A DNA stretch of 64,000 bases from Arabidopsis thaliana (lineage: Eukaryota > Streptophyta > Magnoliopsida > Brassicales > Brassicaceae), in contig NC_003076.8 of assembly GCF_000001735.4 (NCBI RefSeq), positions 15,069,835-15,133,834 on the forward strand, read 5' to 3'. A program made the position numbers and the translations under genes. This document shows, piece by piece, positions 11,908 through 24,068 of the stretch (its first letter is position 1; each line of letters opens with the position of its first letter). Below the pieces are notes generated by a model, which had not been told where the DNA came from, did no database searches, and saw only the letters and a program-made list of their open reading frames with translations.

Positions 11908-14221
11908 ATGGATTCGATTGAGTTGGAGAGAAACGTGTTAGTCGTTCATCAAGAGGCCACCGGTTCTATTCCGCAAGAGGAAAGCTCGATCCCAGATGAT
12001 GGACCCGACAATGAGCCTGACGATGAAGACCCAAGAGATCGAGATGCGTTTGAAATCGAGAAGGCGGTAATGGAGTTTAGAGATGAACCTTCAGTTTTTC
12101 ACGATGAGTATCCAGACAGTGAGAGTGATGAAGACGACGAAGCTGGTCGTGAGAGAAGGCGAGACAACATCAGAGGCGGAGGTGGGAATTTGTACTATCA
12201 CCAAAAATTCTTCAGCGCCATTGCCTTTAAAGAAGCTGTTCTTGATCATGCTTTGAAGACAGGATGCAATATCGCTCAATACAGGTATGATAAGGATAAG
12301 CTGGGATATAAATGTGATGGGGATGGCTGTATTTGGCGTATTTATTGTTCAATCACGAAGAAATGTGCTAGGTGGAGGGTTAACGTGTACAAAGATGTCC
12401 ACACATGTAATCCAAATGGAGATTGTGAGATGTTGAAGGTTCCGGTAATTGCTAGGTTGTTTTTAGATAGTATTAGAAAGGAACCTCTGTACTTCATGCC
12501 TATGAAGATTGAGGAAATCATTAAAAGACGATGGAAGATCACCGTATCTAGGCCTCAATGTCAAGCTGCAAGGAGAAAGGCATTGAGATGGATTGAGAGA
12601 GAACATGATGAGCAGTTTGCTAGGCTTCAAGACTATGCGGAAGAGATACGAGAGTCCAATAAAGACTCAACTGTTGAGGTTCAGACTGTGACAAATGAGG
12701 CAGACAAGAGGTATTCAACAGATTCTACGTTTGCTTTGATGCGCTAAAGAGAACATGGAAAGAGTCGTGTAGGCCACTTATAAGGATAAATGGAACCTTT
12801 ATAAAAGGAAAGGTTAAAGGTCAGCTACTTGTTGCTTTAGGTAGAGATGCTGATAATGCTATATACCCAATAGCATGGCGGTGTGTACAAGTAGAAAATA
12901 TAGATAATTGGGTGTGGTTTGTGAGGAAGCTGAAGGATGATTTGGGACTAATGGATGGTGATGGTTATATCATAGTGTCTGATCGTCAAAAGGTAAGAAG
13001 CATTCTTAATTTAAGCATAGTGTCTGATTGTCTTTTGGTAGTTTATTAATGATCGTTTTTTTTTTTTTTCAGGGTTTGATTCGAGCTGTTGAGTTAGAGC
13101 TGCCCATGGTTGAGCATAGAATGTGTGTGAGACACATTTATGGAAACCTGAAGAAAAATCATGGGAAAGATAAAGAGATGAAGAAGTATGTTTGGGATGT
13201 GGCATGGAGCTACAATGAGAAAAGCTTTGAAGCTAACATGACCATGCTTTACAACTACAATGTGGCAGTTTGGCGTGATGTTGTGAAGTCAAAACCAAGA
13301 ACTTGGTGCAGGGCGTTTTACAAGCAAGGAAACTTCTGTGAAGATGTTGAGAATAATTCGACGGAGTCCTTCAACAACTCCATTTTTAAAGCTCGAGACA
13401 AAGCATTTGTGCCAATGCTTGAAACCATAAGGAGACTTGCAATGGTAAGGATAGCCAAGAGAGCTGTTGAATCTCATGAGCACAAAGGGAGATGCACGCC
13501 ATATGTTAGTAAATTCCTTGCCAAAGAATTCAAAAAAGCTTCAGAGCTGACCATAAGAAGAAGCACTAATGATATGTATGAAGCTACTATAGGTAACGGT
13601 TCTCATAGGATATGCTTAAGTGAGAGGACTTGCACTTGTCAGAAATGGCAAATCTGTGGCATTCCTTGTGAGCATGCTTATGGAGTCATGTTAAACAAGA
13701 AGCAAGAGGTTGAAGATTATGTGTGTCACTGGTTTCGGACACCCATGTGGAAGAAAAATTACACAGACGGCCTATTTCCGCAGAGAGGTCCTGCATTTTG
13801 GCCATCGACAGAACATCCTGATGTGCATGCACCACCACCACCACCACAGCCTGGGAGAAAGAAAGGAAAAGAGACTAAAAAAGACAAGAAGAGAAAAAAG
13901 GGAAAGAATGAGACTCCTACTAAGATGGCACCAAAACAAATGAAAAGGGTAATGCATTGTGGTATTTGTAATGCAGCTGGTCACAACTCAAGGTTCCACA
14001 AGAAGAAAAAGTCTTCAGTACAGGTTAGCCTTTTGGTTATGTTTTGCATTGCATTAAAACGTGTATTAGGCCTATAAAATAGTTTGACTCTTGTTTTGCT
14101 TTAAAATGTGTATTAGGCCTTTGAAGGATTGATGTCTCAAGGCAGTCTAGGCCCTAGCACTCATGGCACTCAAGGCAGCCAAGTGGAACCGTCTCAAGGA
14201 GTTGTGATGTCTCAAGGCTGA
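11908..14221 (+). pseudogene. MuDR-type transposase, frameshifted
   Basis: Mutator-like transposase. Its ATG at 11908 is chosen because the frame upstream has no other ATG. Exons: 11908-12992, 13073-14023 and 14117-14221, with GT-AG introns. Order of parts: acidic N terminus; MuDR N-terminal zinc-binding domain (YHQKFFSAIAFKEAV to WRVNVYKDVHTC); DDE-type transposase core; SWIM finger (CTCQKWQICGIPCEH); Lys-rich linker; and a zinc knuckle-like CGICNAAGHNSRFH. Two defects are visible. The frame shifts near 12706-12711: DKR is followed by a stop at about 12745, while VFNRFYVCFDALKRTWKES continues in another frame. The position of the first catalytic Asp reads RINGTFIKG (Asn codon 12789-12791). 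The later motifs VSDRQKG, EHRMCVRH and ENNSTESFN are kept. Probably inactive. Confidence 0.85.
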
Positions 14222-14625
14222 TTAGAAGGAGATTAGTTAGGTGTAAGAGGATTAGATGGGTCTAGTTTTTGTTTACCATCTGATTAAAACTTAACTCGGT
14301 TATGTAATTTTGGTTATGGATGTTTCATTTCTTTGTTTCGGATGTTCTTTGCCTCAATAATGTTTGGTGATTTCTTAGAATACACCAATTGACTCATTCA
14401 ACGAATCTATTTTGTCTTCTTTGGCCATTTGTCTTTGTTTTACTCATTCTCAAACACAACAAAACAAACAACAACAACAAGCACAAGAATCCAAATTGGG
14501 TTTTTCATTACACAAACATAAGCTCGATCAACGGTTAGTACACTACAACAACAATAACAGAAAGCGAAAACAAACAAACAACAACAACCCAATACACTAG
14601 ATTTAAATTATCACCTTACTCAAAC

Positions 14626-15154
14626 CTAACCTATCACCTTACTCAAACCTAGCATGATCATACAACCAACAATGACAGCAATCGACATTTTCTTCATGCT
14701 TGATTTTGATTCCAACAGTTCTTCTTCTACACTCTCCACAATCTCTCTCTCTAGCTTCATTTGCATCTTCTCAAAAACCATCTTTTGGTGTTCCATATTC
14801 TCTGTTGTAATTTGGGACATTGTTTCTTCAAGTGCAGCCGTTCTTCGAGTCAATCTCTCTATCTCATCTAACAATGCTTCATCAACCCACTTGAATGTGT
14901 GGTTATCATCAACAAGCTACAAAGAACAGAGAATTAGGCTATAAATTTGTATGAAACAACTCAAATATCAATCACATTACCTTATGTGTTGCAGCATAAG
15001 CACAACGATAGTAACGTCGATATGGATTCGAAGCGGACTTAGACATGAGCGCCGAGATAGTAGCACCACACCAACACATCTTTGGCACACCCACGAATCT
15101 TCTTCTCTGTCCAACATTTGATGCTCCACTCGTAGCTCCAGATGAATTGCTCAT
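14626..15154 (-). CDS. GRF-type zinc finger, coiled-coil and membrane-anchor protein carried by the MULE
   Basis: Small gene of 154 aa in two exons, 15154-14981 and 14916-14626, joined in phase 0. Residues about 25 to 70 are a GRF-type zinc finger (MCWCGATISALMSKSASNPY, then RRYYRC and HTFKWVDEAL), a domain usually linked to nucleic-acid binding. Residues about 73 to 130 are charged and heptad-like (EIERLTRRTAALEETMSQI), suggesting a coiled coil. The C terminus has one hydrophobic segment (MSIAVIVGCMIMLGLSKVIG) that looks like a tail anchor. The gene lies inside the MULE termini and converges on the transposase. Whether it is a captured host gene or a standard accessory gene is open. The frame is intact, unlike the transposase. 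Function unknown. Confidence 0.75.
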
Positions 15155-15526
15155 ATTCAAGCTCAGAATTGAATTCGAAAATGGTGAAGAAAAGAGAAGA
15201 AGAACAATCGAGATTAGGGTTCTAGGATTTCTCAATTTGGGGATTGTATTTATCGGGTTGGGATTTATCGGGTTGGGTTGTGTGATACCTCGAGAATAAG
15301 GTTTAATTCGGTTTATCCTTCTGGGTTTTGGTTTGACATCGGGTTCTGTATAATAAACCGAAGGCAAACCATGGAATTAACATTTTTGGGGATCAGAGTC
15401 TGTAACTTTCGATTTAGGGGGAAGCATGTTTTTAACTTTCATTCCATGGGGACCGAGATTGAGTGTTAGATTCTGTGTAGTTGTGATACAATGTGAAACT
15501 TGGTAGGGGGACACAGGTCGTTCTCC

Positions 15527-16785
15527 CAAAGGTTTTAGTTAATACTTTAATTTCATATCTTATTCGATCGATTAACATTCACCATGTTGTTTAGATATCA
15601 TTACAATAAATATCTAACAACTGGTAAAACCATATTTATCGATAAATCAGTGTGATACACGGGTTCTAATTTAGTACTAAAAACAATTGTTATAATTACT
15701 ACTATTGTCTTTTCACATTGGTTTATTCGAAATAAACAGATCCTTAGACAATAATGTTTTTCTTAAGAAACTATTTTTTTCTCTTATATATATGACAGAA
15801 TACATTCAAATTATATTTATACATTTCATGTATTTTCTTCTAGTAAACAAATAACAACCAAAGCTAGCTGTATTTTGAATGATTAAAAAGTAATTAAATT
15901 TTTCTGAAGAACAATTCAAAATTGAGGTTAACATTTTTTTCCTTCCAGCAATAGTAATAAAGAGGAGTTTGATTTATTTTTATATTTTTAAATTTTTGAA
16001 TGCGAATACAAAATCGGATAATTTAGTATTAAACGTTTATACGCAACCACATCTTATCACCTATATAAATAATGTTTTTCGGTATTGATTTGTTTGAATC
16101 AATCTAATATAGTTGACTAAAAATAAAATAAAATAAAACAATAGCAAATTCGAATTCAGACCGTTTCCCCTATGTGGCTATTAAGTATTAACAATTAATA
16201 GTTTCAAGTTATAATAAATAAAACTTTTTTTTTGTCGGCATTTTTATTGCAATATATTTGTTTGACAATTTGTAAACCGCTAGGAAACCTACATATTATA
16301 GACATGCTCAGTAACAACCCAATAGTTGCTATTTAAATTTGAATCATTTTAAGAAAAATAATTTTTTGATTAAATCTGCGAATTTTATAAAATTTTATAA
16401 GGTTTATAAGGTATTTATCAGTTGTAACTACTATTTGGAGATTCAATTCCAGTATTTATGAGGTATTTTATAAGGTGTTATAAAGTGTCACAAGGTTTTA
16501 CAAAGTATTTTACATATTTACAAGATAATTATAACTTCTAAGGTACTTGTAAGATATTTTTATAAAGTATTTATAAAATTTTAGATACATATAAAAGTAA
16601 ATGTTTATGCTTTAATAAAGTTTATACACATATTTAATTTGAGTATTGGAAAAATGAAAATTTAATTTTTTTAACATATAATATTTTTAAGATATAGTAT
16701 ATGATTTCTTAAACTACATAACACTACATAACCTTATGCGATGCGCGGATGAAATAAATGTAGTGAAATATACAATATTTTATAA

Positions 16786-16824
<39 letters not shown>

Positions 16825-17560
16825 AAATATTTAGTTACTTTATAATACATGTAATAACAATTAGCATAAATATTGTGACTATGATATATTAATTTTGAAC
16901 TAAACATTTTTTAGGTTTTATAAATTATAAACTAAAGCTAGATTTTTGTTATTTTTATATTAAACATTTATCAAATTAATCAAAAGTGCTAATTATAATA
17001 TTGATATACAATATAAGTTTTGCGTTTTATTTAAATCTATGAAAATGATATGCAATATTTTTTTAACTGATATATTTCAAATTTGTAAGTTGTTTATATC
17101 ATATTGATTTTAGTATGTGTGTAAATTGTAAAATATTCAAAGTTGTGAGATTAAAAAAGTCTTGATTAATTAAAAGATTAACATATATGAATATTGATAT
17201 ATTGATACTAATTGATATTAATCAAAAGAACTCAAATACTTTATATGATCAATATTCAAATTATTTACTATTTCTTCCATCATTGAAAAATATGGTAAGA
17301 AATTATTGCATTTAATTACTAATTATTTACTATATATACACTTGTGGAATTTAATAAAGAAGTTTAAAGTTATTTTGATGTGCATAATCATATATTGAAG
17401 AAAGGACACAATAATACGGTTGATAAATAAAATAAATGTAAATTTTAAAATACAATTAAACAATTAGAGTATAATGTAACAACTTACAACAATAATCTAA
17501 CACACGTATACAATTACCAAATAAAAGTCAATAAATTATATGAGATATATCATGGTTTTT
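15527..17560. other. AT-rich intergenic DNA with degenerate repeats
   Basis: No gene is supported. At about 16383-16600, short units related to TTTATAAGGTATTTATAAGG recur in degenerate tandem form. At 16790-16820 there is a TA microsatellite. The remainder is low-complexity AT-rich sequence. Confidence 0.5.
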
Positions 17561-17865
17561 ACTGATTTCTAACATAGTATTAGAATGGTTTTTATAGTCT
17601 TTCTAATCTTTTTTGTATCTTTTTTAGTCATTACAGGTGCATATCTACTTTTAAGAGCTATGAAGCATAATAAGGAATTTTGGAAGCTTTTCAGGAAAAG
17701 AAGACAAGCAGAAACATTATTCATACGTTGGTGTCGATCGACACCACGTCAGTATCGATCGACACCACGTCAGTACCGATCGACACCCTTATCGACAAGG
17801 ATATTTCTCACGTATCATAAAGTCTTTAAGAAGTCTAGAAATTTTTCTTATTTGTAAAATAGACC
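17561..17865 (+). mobile_element. Probable retroelement 5' remnant with a 20-bp triplicate repeat
   Basis: ACATAGTATTAGAATGG at about 17571 resembles a decayed initiator-tRNA primer-binding site. An open frame at 17585-17857 begins with a hydrophobic stretch (MVFIVFLIFFVSFLVITGAY). It then contains a three-fold repeat of CGATCGACACCACGTCAGTA (last unit partial), translated as repeated YRSTPRQ. Class and family are not established. Confidence 0.4.
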
Positions 17866-19700
17866 CTGCACGTTTTTACTAACCTATATTATATATATAC
17901 TAGATATTAACCCGCGGTACCACGGGTGGATATGTTCATTAAAAAATTATAGATAATTTTTTTAAAAATTATTAATTGTATATAAATAATATATTCTTAA
18001 CACATAATTTTTATTTATGTAAAGCTTCGATAATTCATTTTTATGTTCTCATATTTGTTAGTTAATTATGAAAATTCAATATTTATTTTTATGGTTTGGG
18101 TTTTTTAGAGGTAATAAAGATTTAAAACTTGTATTATTATTATTATTATTTTTTAACTTGTATTATTTAGAGATTGACCCGCGGTACATCCAGGGTTGAA
18201 ATATTTCTTAGAAAATTAGATATTTTATTTTTATTAATATTGTTTATATATATAACATATTCAAGAGGTACATCAAACGTCTATATTTTTATTAAATTAA
18301 AAATATTATTATTGTTTTTAGGATGATCTATAGATACATGCTATTGTCTTTTATGTATGATAGTATGATACACCTCTGTATGATTTTTATAACTATTTTT
18401 TTTTAGTGTTTAAAATTGTATAATTGTATCATTCCGTATTAATATCGATCCAAACCTATCCCACCATATAACCTCGTCCCGTGAAATTAAACATCATTTT
18501 ATCATTTTTTTATGAAGTTCGAATAATTATAATATTAGAAACTTCAAAAAAGTTTTAATATGGACCAAACTTCATAATTGTATATTGATTGTTACATATA
18601 GGATTTCACCCGTAATATATCGTTCAATATTAATATATTTTTAGTATTTATAATATTTTAACTTCTTATAAAGTTCAAATATTTACAAAATTTACAACTT
18701 CATAAAATTTTAAAATTTTTAAATCATTAATATTAAATTTATTTTATAGTTATTAACTTTTAAATTTTCTTAAGAAATTGTAATACTTAACTTTTAATAA
18801 ATTTTAAATATATATAATATTTTAAAACTTTAAAACTTTTACTTATTTAAAATAAAGAACCGGAGTAAACCGAACAATACTTTTAATTTTGGATGTTTGA
18901 TATATCAAGGTTCCTTCTCATTCGTATTCAGAATCACTTAAATATTTTTTATAGTATGACTCTTAACGATGTCCCAAATTTTTAAGCAATGTGGGACCTT
19001 TAAAACTTTTTTTTTTATCGATGGAGTATTATATGTCTGTTTTAAAAAATTTGAATTTTATCGGATGCAAAAAAATCTAATATTTTATTAAATATATGTA
19101 TTTTATATATAAACTAAAATAGCTATATATAAAAACAAAGATAATGACAGAAAAATTATATATTTATATTTAATGTTGATATATAGATTTTAGGAAATTA
19201 GCCTTAATCGAATATAGTTCAATAAAAAAAAATTTAGTTAAGGATAAAAAATTAGGAAGAGTTGATTCAACTAATTAATGCAATTCAACTAATTGTAAGT
19301 TTTTAGTTATAAAGTATTTGATTGAGATTAAATTTGTAAGGACTAATATTGAAAATAGTAAATAGGTGAGGGATTTTTGGTCAAAAACCTTAGCAAAAAT
19401 ATATACATGTAAATATTTTAAGATTATTGTTTAGACCTAAGCAAGTTTTGTGTGAGAGATATACTTTTGGAGAGAAGAATCATATCACTAGCAGAAAAAG
19501 AAAAATATTTAACTTAATCTGCGTTGTAGACTTGTCGTATTTTCCTTGTTTAATTTTAAAGTAATAACAAATACTATCATGTATTGTATTGTACACTATT
19601 ATTTTACAGTTGTCCAACGTGAAGTCACGATATGTTCTTGTTCCTAGATGGGATTCGAAGTCTTGCTTCTTCAAACTTCCAATCGTTAGAAACAAGATCC
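17866..19700. repeat. AT-rich stretch with two GC-rich repeat starts
   Basis: Two related motifs stand out from very AT-rich sequence: ACCCGCGGTACCACGGGT at about 17910 and GACCCGCGGTACATCCAGGG at about 18177. Both follow a TAGA-type context, as interspersed repeat ends would. The first can fold back on itself. No gene was found. Confidence 0.5.
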
Positions 19701-19742
19701 GGAAAATCCGAAGTCTTGATAATTGAACAGCTCTCCGAAATC

Positions 19743-19803
19743 AATAATGAACGACTTTCTTTAACAAAAAAACAAAAAGAAAAAAAAAATAATGAACGAC
19801 TTT
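19743..19803. repeat. A-rich insert flanked by a 16-bp direct repeat
   Basis: AATAATGAACGACTTT is present at 19743-19758 and 19788-19803. Between the copies lies CTTTAAC followed by an A-rich run of about 22 bases. This fits a very short retroposed tail with its target-site duplication. Confidence 0.75.
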
Positions 19804-19963
19804 TTTATAACAAAGAATATAAAAAAGCTTTCAACTAAAACAAAAGAAAGCTTAGTTGTATTCACAAGTTTTTATATTAAATGGCTGGCTAATATATATA
19901 TGCAAGGGGAGAAGGAGAAGAAGAATATCACAAAAATCGATCCAAATCTCCATATTAGCAGCC

Positions 19964-20191
19964 ATGAGTTCAATGGGTGTATTTTGTAAGGAGGAAATTG
20001 GTGGAAAACCGAATTTGGTATACACATTAACACAAACAGACAACCCAACCTCTTCTGGTGAGGCCCTAACCATGGATTCTGGTGAGGACGATCTCCCTCT
20101 TCAACCTCTTTTTTTCTGTCCTATGGGATATAATTATATGTCCATGTATACTTTCTTAATTATATCATCCTCCATATATATATATATTTAA
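19964..20191 (+). other. Unrecognised 75-codon open frame
   Basis: An ATG at 19964 opens a frame beginning MSSMGVFCKEEIGGKPNLVY and ending in a hydrophobic tail at 20191. The opposite strand is also open here. No domain is recognised. It may be chance or a decayed gene; low confidence as a gene. Confidence 0.2.
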
Positions 20192-20219
20192 CTAACCTTT
20201 TTTATAATTCATGATATAT

Positions 20220-20510
20220 ACTTGATCTTGCTAAATTATACACACTTTTCAAGAACTACAACTCCAAAACTGAACATATTTTGTAGAACTTCGCTAGAAT
20301 CCTCAAATCCTCAAAACAAAACTAGTTTTTGTAACTTTTAGAATCTAGTAAAAGGGCAAGTTTCCAACTTCGTTGTTCCTAATACAGAGTTTATAACAAG
20401 AAACACCAAAACCTGGAAGAATTTTAGTTATCAAGAAATAAGAATCAGAAAGATGGAAAAATCTTCTTGGAAGACAGGAATCGTCAATGCTTCATAGCAA
20501 ATGGCCTATG
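20220..20510 (-). pseudogene. SINA-like intron/exon-1 fragment
   Basis: On the minus strand, about 20507-20467 reads ICYEALTIPVFQ, the end of a SINA-like exon 1. It is followed by sequence resembling the intron of the gene at 20.7-22.0 kb (TAGAATCTAGTAAAAGGGCA and TCACTAGAATCC-like blocks). A second partial donor copy, AAAACCTGGAAG, lies at about 20408. Exon 2 is absent. This looks like debris of unequal exchange just downstream of the intact gene. Confidence 0.65.
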
Positions 20511-20677
20511 CATAAATTATATCTTAGTTTAGATTGAAAACATTGTGAAACGTTTTGTTGGTCGATTGCACCAAGTCTCTAAAATTACAACCCTCATCAA
20601 CCATAACGACTATGGGCGGGTTAAGATAACTAAAACGAGACAGATAAGAGTTTTCTAACAGGAAGACCCCAACCTTC

Positions 20678-21988
20678 TTACTCTTTGTTCAACTTCTTGA
20701 CGCTAATCCTCATTTCCAACACATCACCACGCAATAAACTGTTGGGAATCAACATGAAATTCTCTTGCGGGGTTTGAAAACTCAACTTAAGAACCCTCTT
20801 CACCTCTGGTGATTGGTAAATCACAGTGTGTCCATCGACAGTGTAAGAGAGAGCATATGAGTACTGACTTAATTCTGGAGAAGATGGCGCAATGCAGCTT
20901 ACAGTTACATACACACCATACGGCTCCCTGAAACACTGCACTGCAAACAAATGATTCGTCAAGTGTTCCGTTCTAATCAATATCTTTTTGCTGATGTTCA
21001 TCCGGACACTTAAGGGAATGTCACAAATGAACGTATTAATCTGGTTTATTTCCATATGGGTAATACGATAGTGAGTGTACAGATCCTTGTATGAGCTAGT
21101 GTAATTGCAATCCAATGCAGGGCAGGCGCAATGAGAGAACATGCATTCCTTTTCATGAGTTAACTCTTTCCCATAAGATACATTCTTTTTGCAACCTAAC
21201 TTGGCGTTCGGACACGGGATCAAGATCGATTCAAGAACACTCTCCATTGCTCTGCAGCGATTGTGGCCAACAGGCGAAGTACACGCAGGGCATTTGTTAT
21301 TTAGTTTGGGACAGCAAGAAGAACAAGCCAAATGTCCATTATCACACTGAAATTCAAAACCAATAACTTGTGATCAAAAGCTATAACAACGTCGAGATAA
21401 TATTCATCGAATCGACCAAGGATAATAGTTCTCTCCCCAAATGATTCTCCCATATAATTCATGATATAGACAAGTTATACACATATTTTCAATAACTATA
21501 TACAACTGCATACATGAACATAACTTACTAAAGTTCACTAGAATTCTATAAAATCATCACAAGCTAAAGCTTAAGGACACTCTTGAAATCTAGTAACTAG
21601 TAAATGGGCACAATTCCAACTTCTTCTCTCTGCAATTTCTTTAACATAACTTTCAAAAGTTCACTAGAATCCTCAAAAGCTAAGGCTACTCTTAGAATCA
21701 AGTAAATGGCCACAGTTCCAACTATGTTCAGAGTTCTAACCAAAACAGAAACTTTCTGAAAAATACGAAATGATTCAATTTGAGAAATTACGAAACCTGG
21801 AAGATGGGAATTGTGAAAGCTTCGTAGCAAATGGGACAATCGAGAATCTCCAGATCCATTAGCATTGTCGAGCGTTTCTTAGCGTCTCTCTTAGCTGCAT
21901 CACTAGAAGAAAGTTGTCTCTTTTGCGAGAGAATGCTGTTAGATCCAATTCCTTCGCCGGGAGATTCCAAAATCGCGGCACCAACCAT
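20678..21988 (-). CDS. SINAL7: SINA-like RING/TRAF E3 ubiquitin ligase (SINA-like 7 type)
   Basis: Predicted E3 ligase, probably AT5G37890 (SINAL7), reported to act on cytosolic glyceraldehyde-3-phosphate dehydrogenase. That link is recalled, not seen here. Exons 21988-21797 and 21346-20678 encode 286 aa with the shared phase-0 intron. RING: C51 and C54 (LDCPICYEA), then CDNGHLACSSCC (C65, H69, C72) and CPAC. The SIAH finger follows (CPNAKLGC, HEKEC, CACPALDC, HYRITH), then the TRAF-like domain (GVYVTVSCIAPSSPELSQ), ending KKLNKE. All zinc ligands are present. The intron contains a partial tandem duplication of about 100 bp (21530-21625 against 21656-21722). Array neighbours share its 3' flank. 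Confidence 0.94.
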
Positions 21989-22029
21989 GTCGGAGAGATG
22001 ACTAAACCCTAAATTCGCTTTTAGTCTTC

Positions 22030-22559
22030 TCGAAAACTGAGAGAGGCAAATAGAGAATTTAGTTGATTTTGTTCATTGATGGATGGTTTTACAGAGAAAG
22101 GAGACAATGGCACAAACTATAGATGATATGGGCTTCGATAGTTCTTCAATTCCCAATTAAGGCCCATATAATATATAAACAATACCTTTTTTTGATAAAC
22201 TTATAAACAATATCTAATTTTTAAGTCTATTAATATTTACAATATAAAAGAATATAATTATATATATAAAACCATTTAAAAATTAATATTAGTCTTAAAG
22301 TTTATGTATTTTTTAATTCTTCAATTCCCAATTAAGGCCCATATAATATATAACAGAAACAATGTCTAAATTTTACAAAATACAATAATAATTATTTATT
22401 TAGTCTTAATAGTTTATGTATTTTTTGCTACATTAATTAATAAGCTAATTTTTATTTTTAAAAGTTATGTAGCTTTTATTTATTTTTTTGTCAAAAATGT
22501 GGTTTTGAAGTTGGGATTTGGGGCAATCACAAACCACTAGACTAATTTTACCTTGGAAG
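22030..22559. repeat. Spacer with a 35-bp direct repeat
   Basis: TCTTCAATTCCCAATTAAGG and the following GCCCATATAATATATAA occur at about 22142 and again at about 22317, about 175 bp apart. The intervening sequence is AT-rich. No gene was found. Confidence 0.65.
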
Positions 22560-23545
22560 ATTGATAAAAATAGCAAAAAAAAACAATTTCTTCAAAAATA
22601 GCAGCTCATTTGAATAGTTCCAAAATTACACTCAAAACTTTAATTAATTATTAAATATTTAATATAAATAACTAATTTAATTAAATAAATAAAATTAAAT
22701 ATTTCTCGCCAAAGATTTTTGTCAAAATTTTCTCACAAAAAAAAATCCGTCAAATGTTTCCCATAAAAAAAATTTAGGAAAGATTATTATACGAAATTTG
22801 GGAAGGATTTCACGGAATTCATAAAAGATTTCACAAAAAAATCTTTCCTAAAACTCTTCCTGAATTTTGTAGAATCTTTCTTAAATTCAGGAAATGATTC
22901 TTTGAAAGATTCCACGACATAGATGTCACTCCATTCAGTATCAGAGTCCTGACCTCTTTTCTTCAGGTAATTTCTAAATTTAATATATCATAGTGTTGAC
23001 CTCTATTCCTCAAGTAATTTTCAAATTAAATGTTTAAAAATTCTTTTGATTTTTGGTGGTAGACTGCTAAGATTAAAGAGTCCGATATCTACATGATGAA
23101 GATAATGGAGTGCTATACAATGTAAGCTAGTAATTCAAACCTTGAGGAAAATATTATTGGAAACGCAAGGAAAAAATCGGCGGTTGATTCACAGAATTAA
23201 CAGATATATAGGTTAGTATATGCTTAAACCAATATAATTTCAATAACCATATCGTTTGCAGAATTAACAATTTATGAGTTATATAGTTCATTTTTTTTGA
23301 ATAGGGTCAATTACTATGCAGAAGTAGCAGATTGCTAATAAAAAAAAAGTTTGTGTTAGCATATTCATAGAGCATTCACCCAAATGATGAATTTGTGTAC
23401 TTTTTGAATTTTTTTAATTGTTAATTTTAATAATTAAAAATAAAATAATTATTTGAATGCTATTTTGTCCAAAAAATGTTTGAGTGCTATTTTTTTCCAA
23501 AAACTTGAAATGGTGCTATTTATGGAAATTTCTATTTTAACTTTT
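22560..23545. mobile_element. About 1-kb non-coding element with imperfect inverted ends
   Basis: The left end contains AAAAATAGCA repeats (about 22567 and 22596). The right end, reverse complemented, contains the same AAATAGCACC and AAATAGCACTC motifs (about 23455-23530). The interior shows repeated GGAAAGATT and AATCTTTCC blocks near 22780-22910 that can pair. No coding capacity. This is probably a non-autonomous DNA transposon; termini and class are uncertain. Confidence 0.5.
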
Positions 23546-24068
23546 GCTATTATTTTTTCTGCTAAAGATTTAAGAATTTTGGTATTAGCTTTTATATTCT
23601 TAACTAATATGTAAAATTGCAGTTAAAACTACCATATTGGAATTCTTTAATCATTGAATCACAATTCACAACTAAATTTTTTCTTCTGCTTTTAGACATC
23701 ACACGTTCGTACGTTTACTTATAATTAGATTTCGACTAAGAGTAGAATAAAAGATGGAGACCATAATCATGACAAACGAAAGAGCACGCATTACTCCAAT
23801 TTGGTCATGCATAAAGTATAGCTTAGAAGTTATTAGATTAAAAAACTGTGAAATGTTTTGTTGGTCGATTCCATCAAAATTTCCATTATCACTCTAAATG
23901 CACAAAAACGTGTTAAGCAATACCAAACAAATTGCATCAAAGCTGAATCAAGCCGTTAAGCAATTACATCGGATCTTAGTTCGTCAAAACTTATATAAAT
24001 GTCAGACGAGATAGAGAGAGTAAAAAAATGACATTCCTTCCTTCTAGTTCTATATCACCTCAACATTC

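Larger units (their letters stand above)
11542..15526. mobile_element. Mutator-like element (MULE) with about 145-bp TIRs
   Basis: The left end (11542-11690) and the reverse complement of the right end (15380-15526) share AGAACGACCTGTGTCCCCCT and then alternating conserved blocks, including GAAAGTTA and CTAA stretches, over about 145 bp. Between them lie a plus-strand MuDR-type transposase and a minus-strand GRF-type zinc-finger gene, arranged tail to tail. The size is about 4 kb. A matching 9-bp target duplication could not be found, so the exact ends are uncertain by a few bases. Confidence 0.85.

Noticed and set aside
13710..13984. Frames with His or Trp runs opposite or out of frame in the transposase linker
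   Set aside because: They arise from the CCACCACCA codons of the transposase proline/lysine linker.
14412..14600. Gln/Asn-rich plus-strand frame
   Set aside because: Comes from ACAAC microsatellite-like sequence between the two convergent MULE genes.
11533..15535. A 9-bp target-site duplication for the MULE
   Set aside because: No matching pair of 9-mers was found at any offset tried; the ends are supported by the inverted repeats only.
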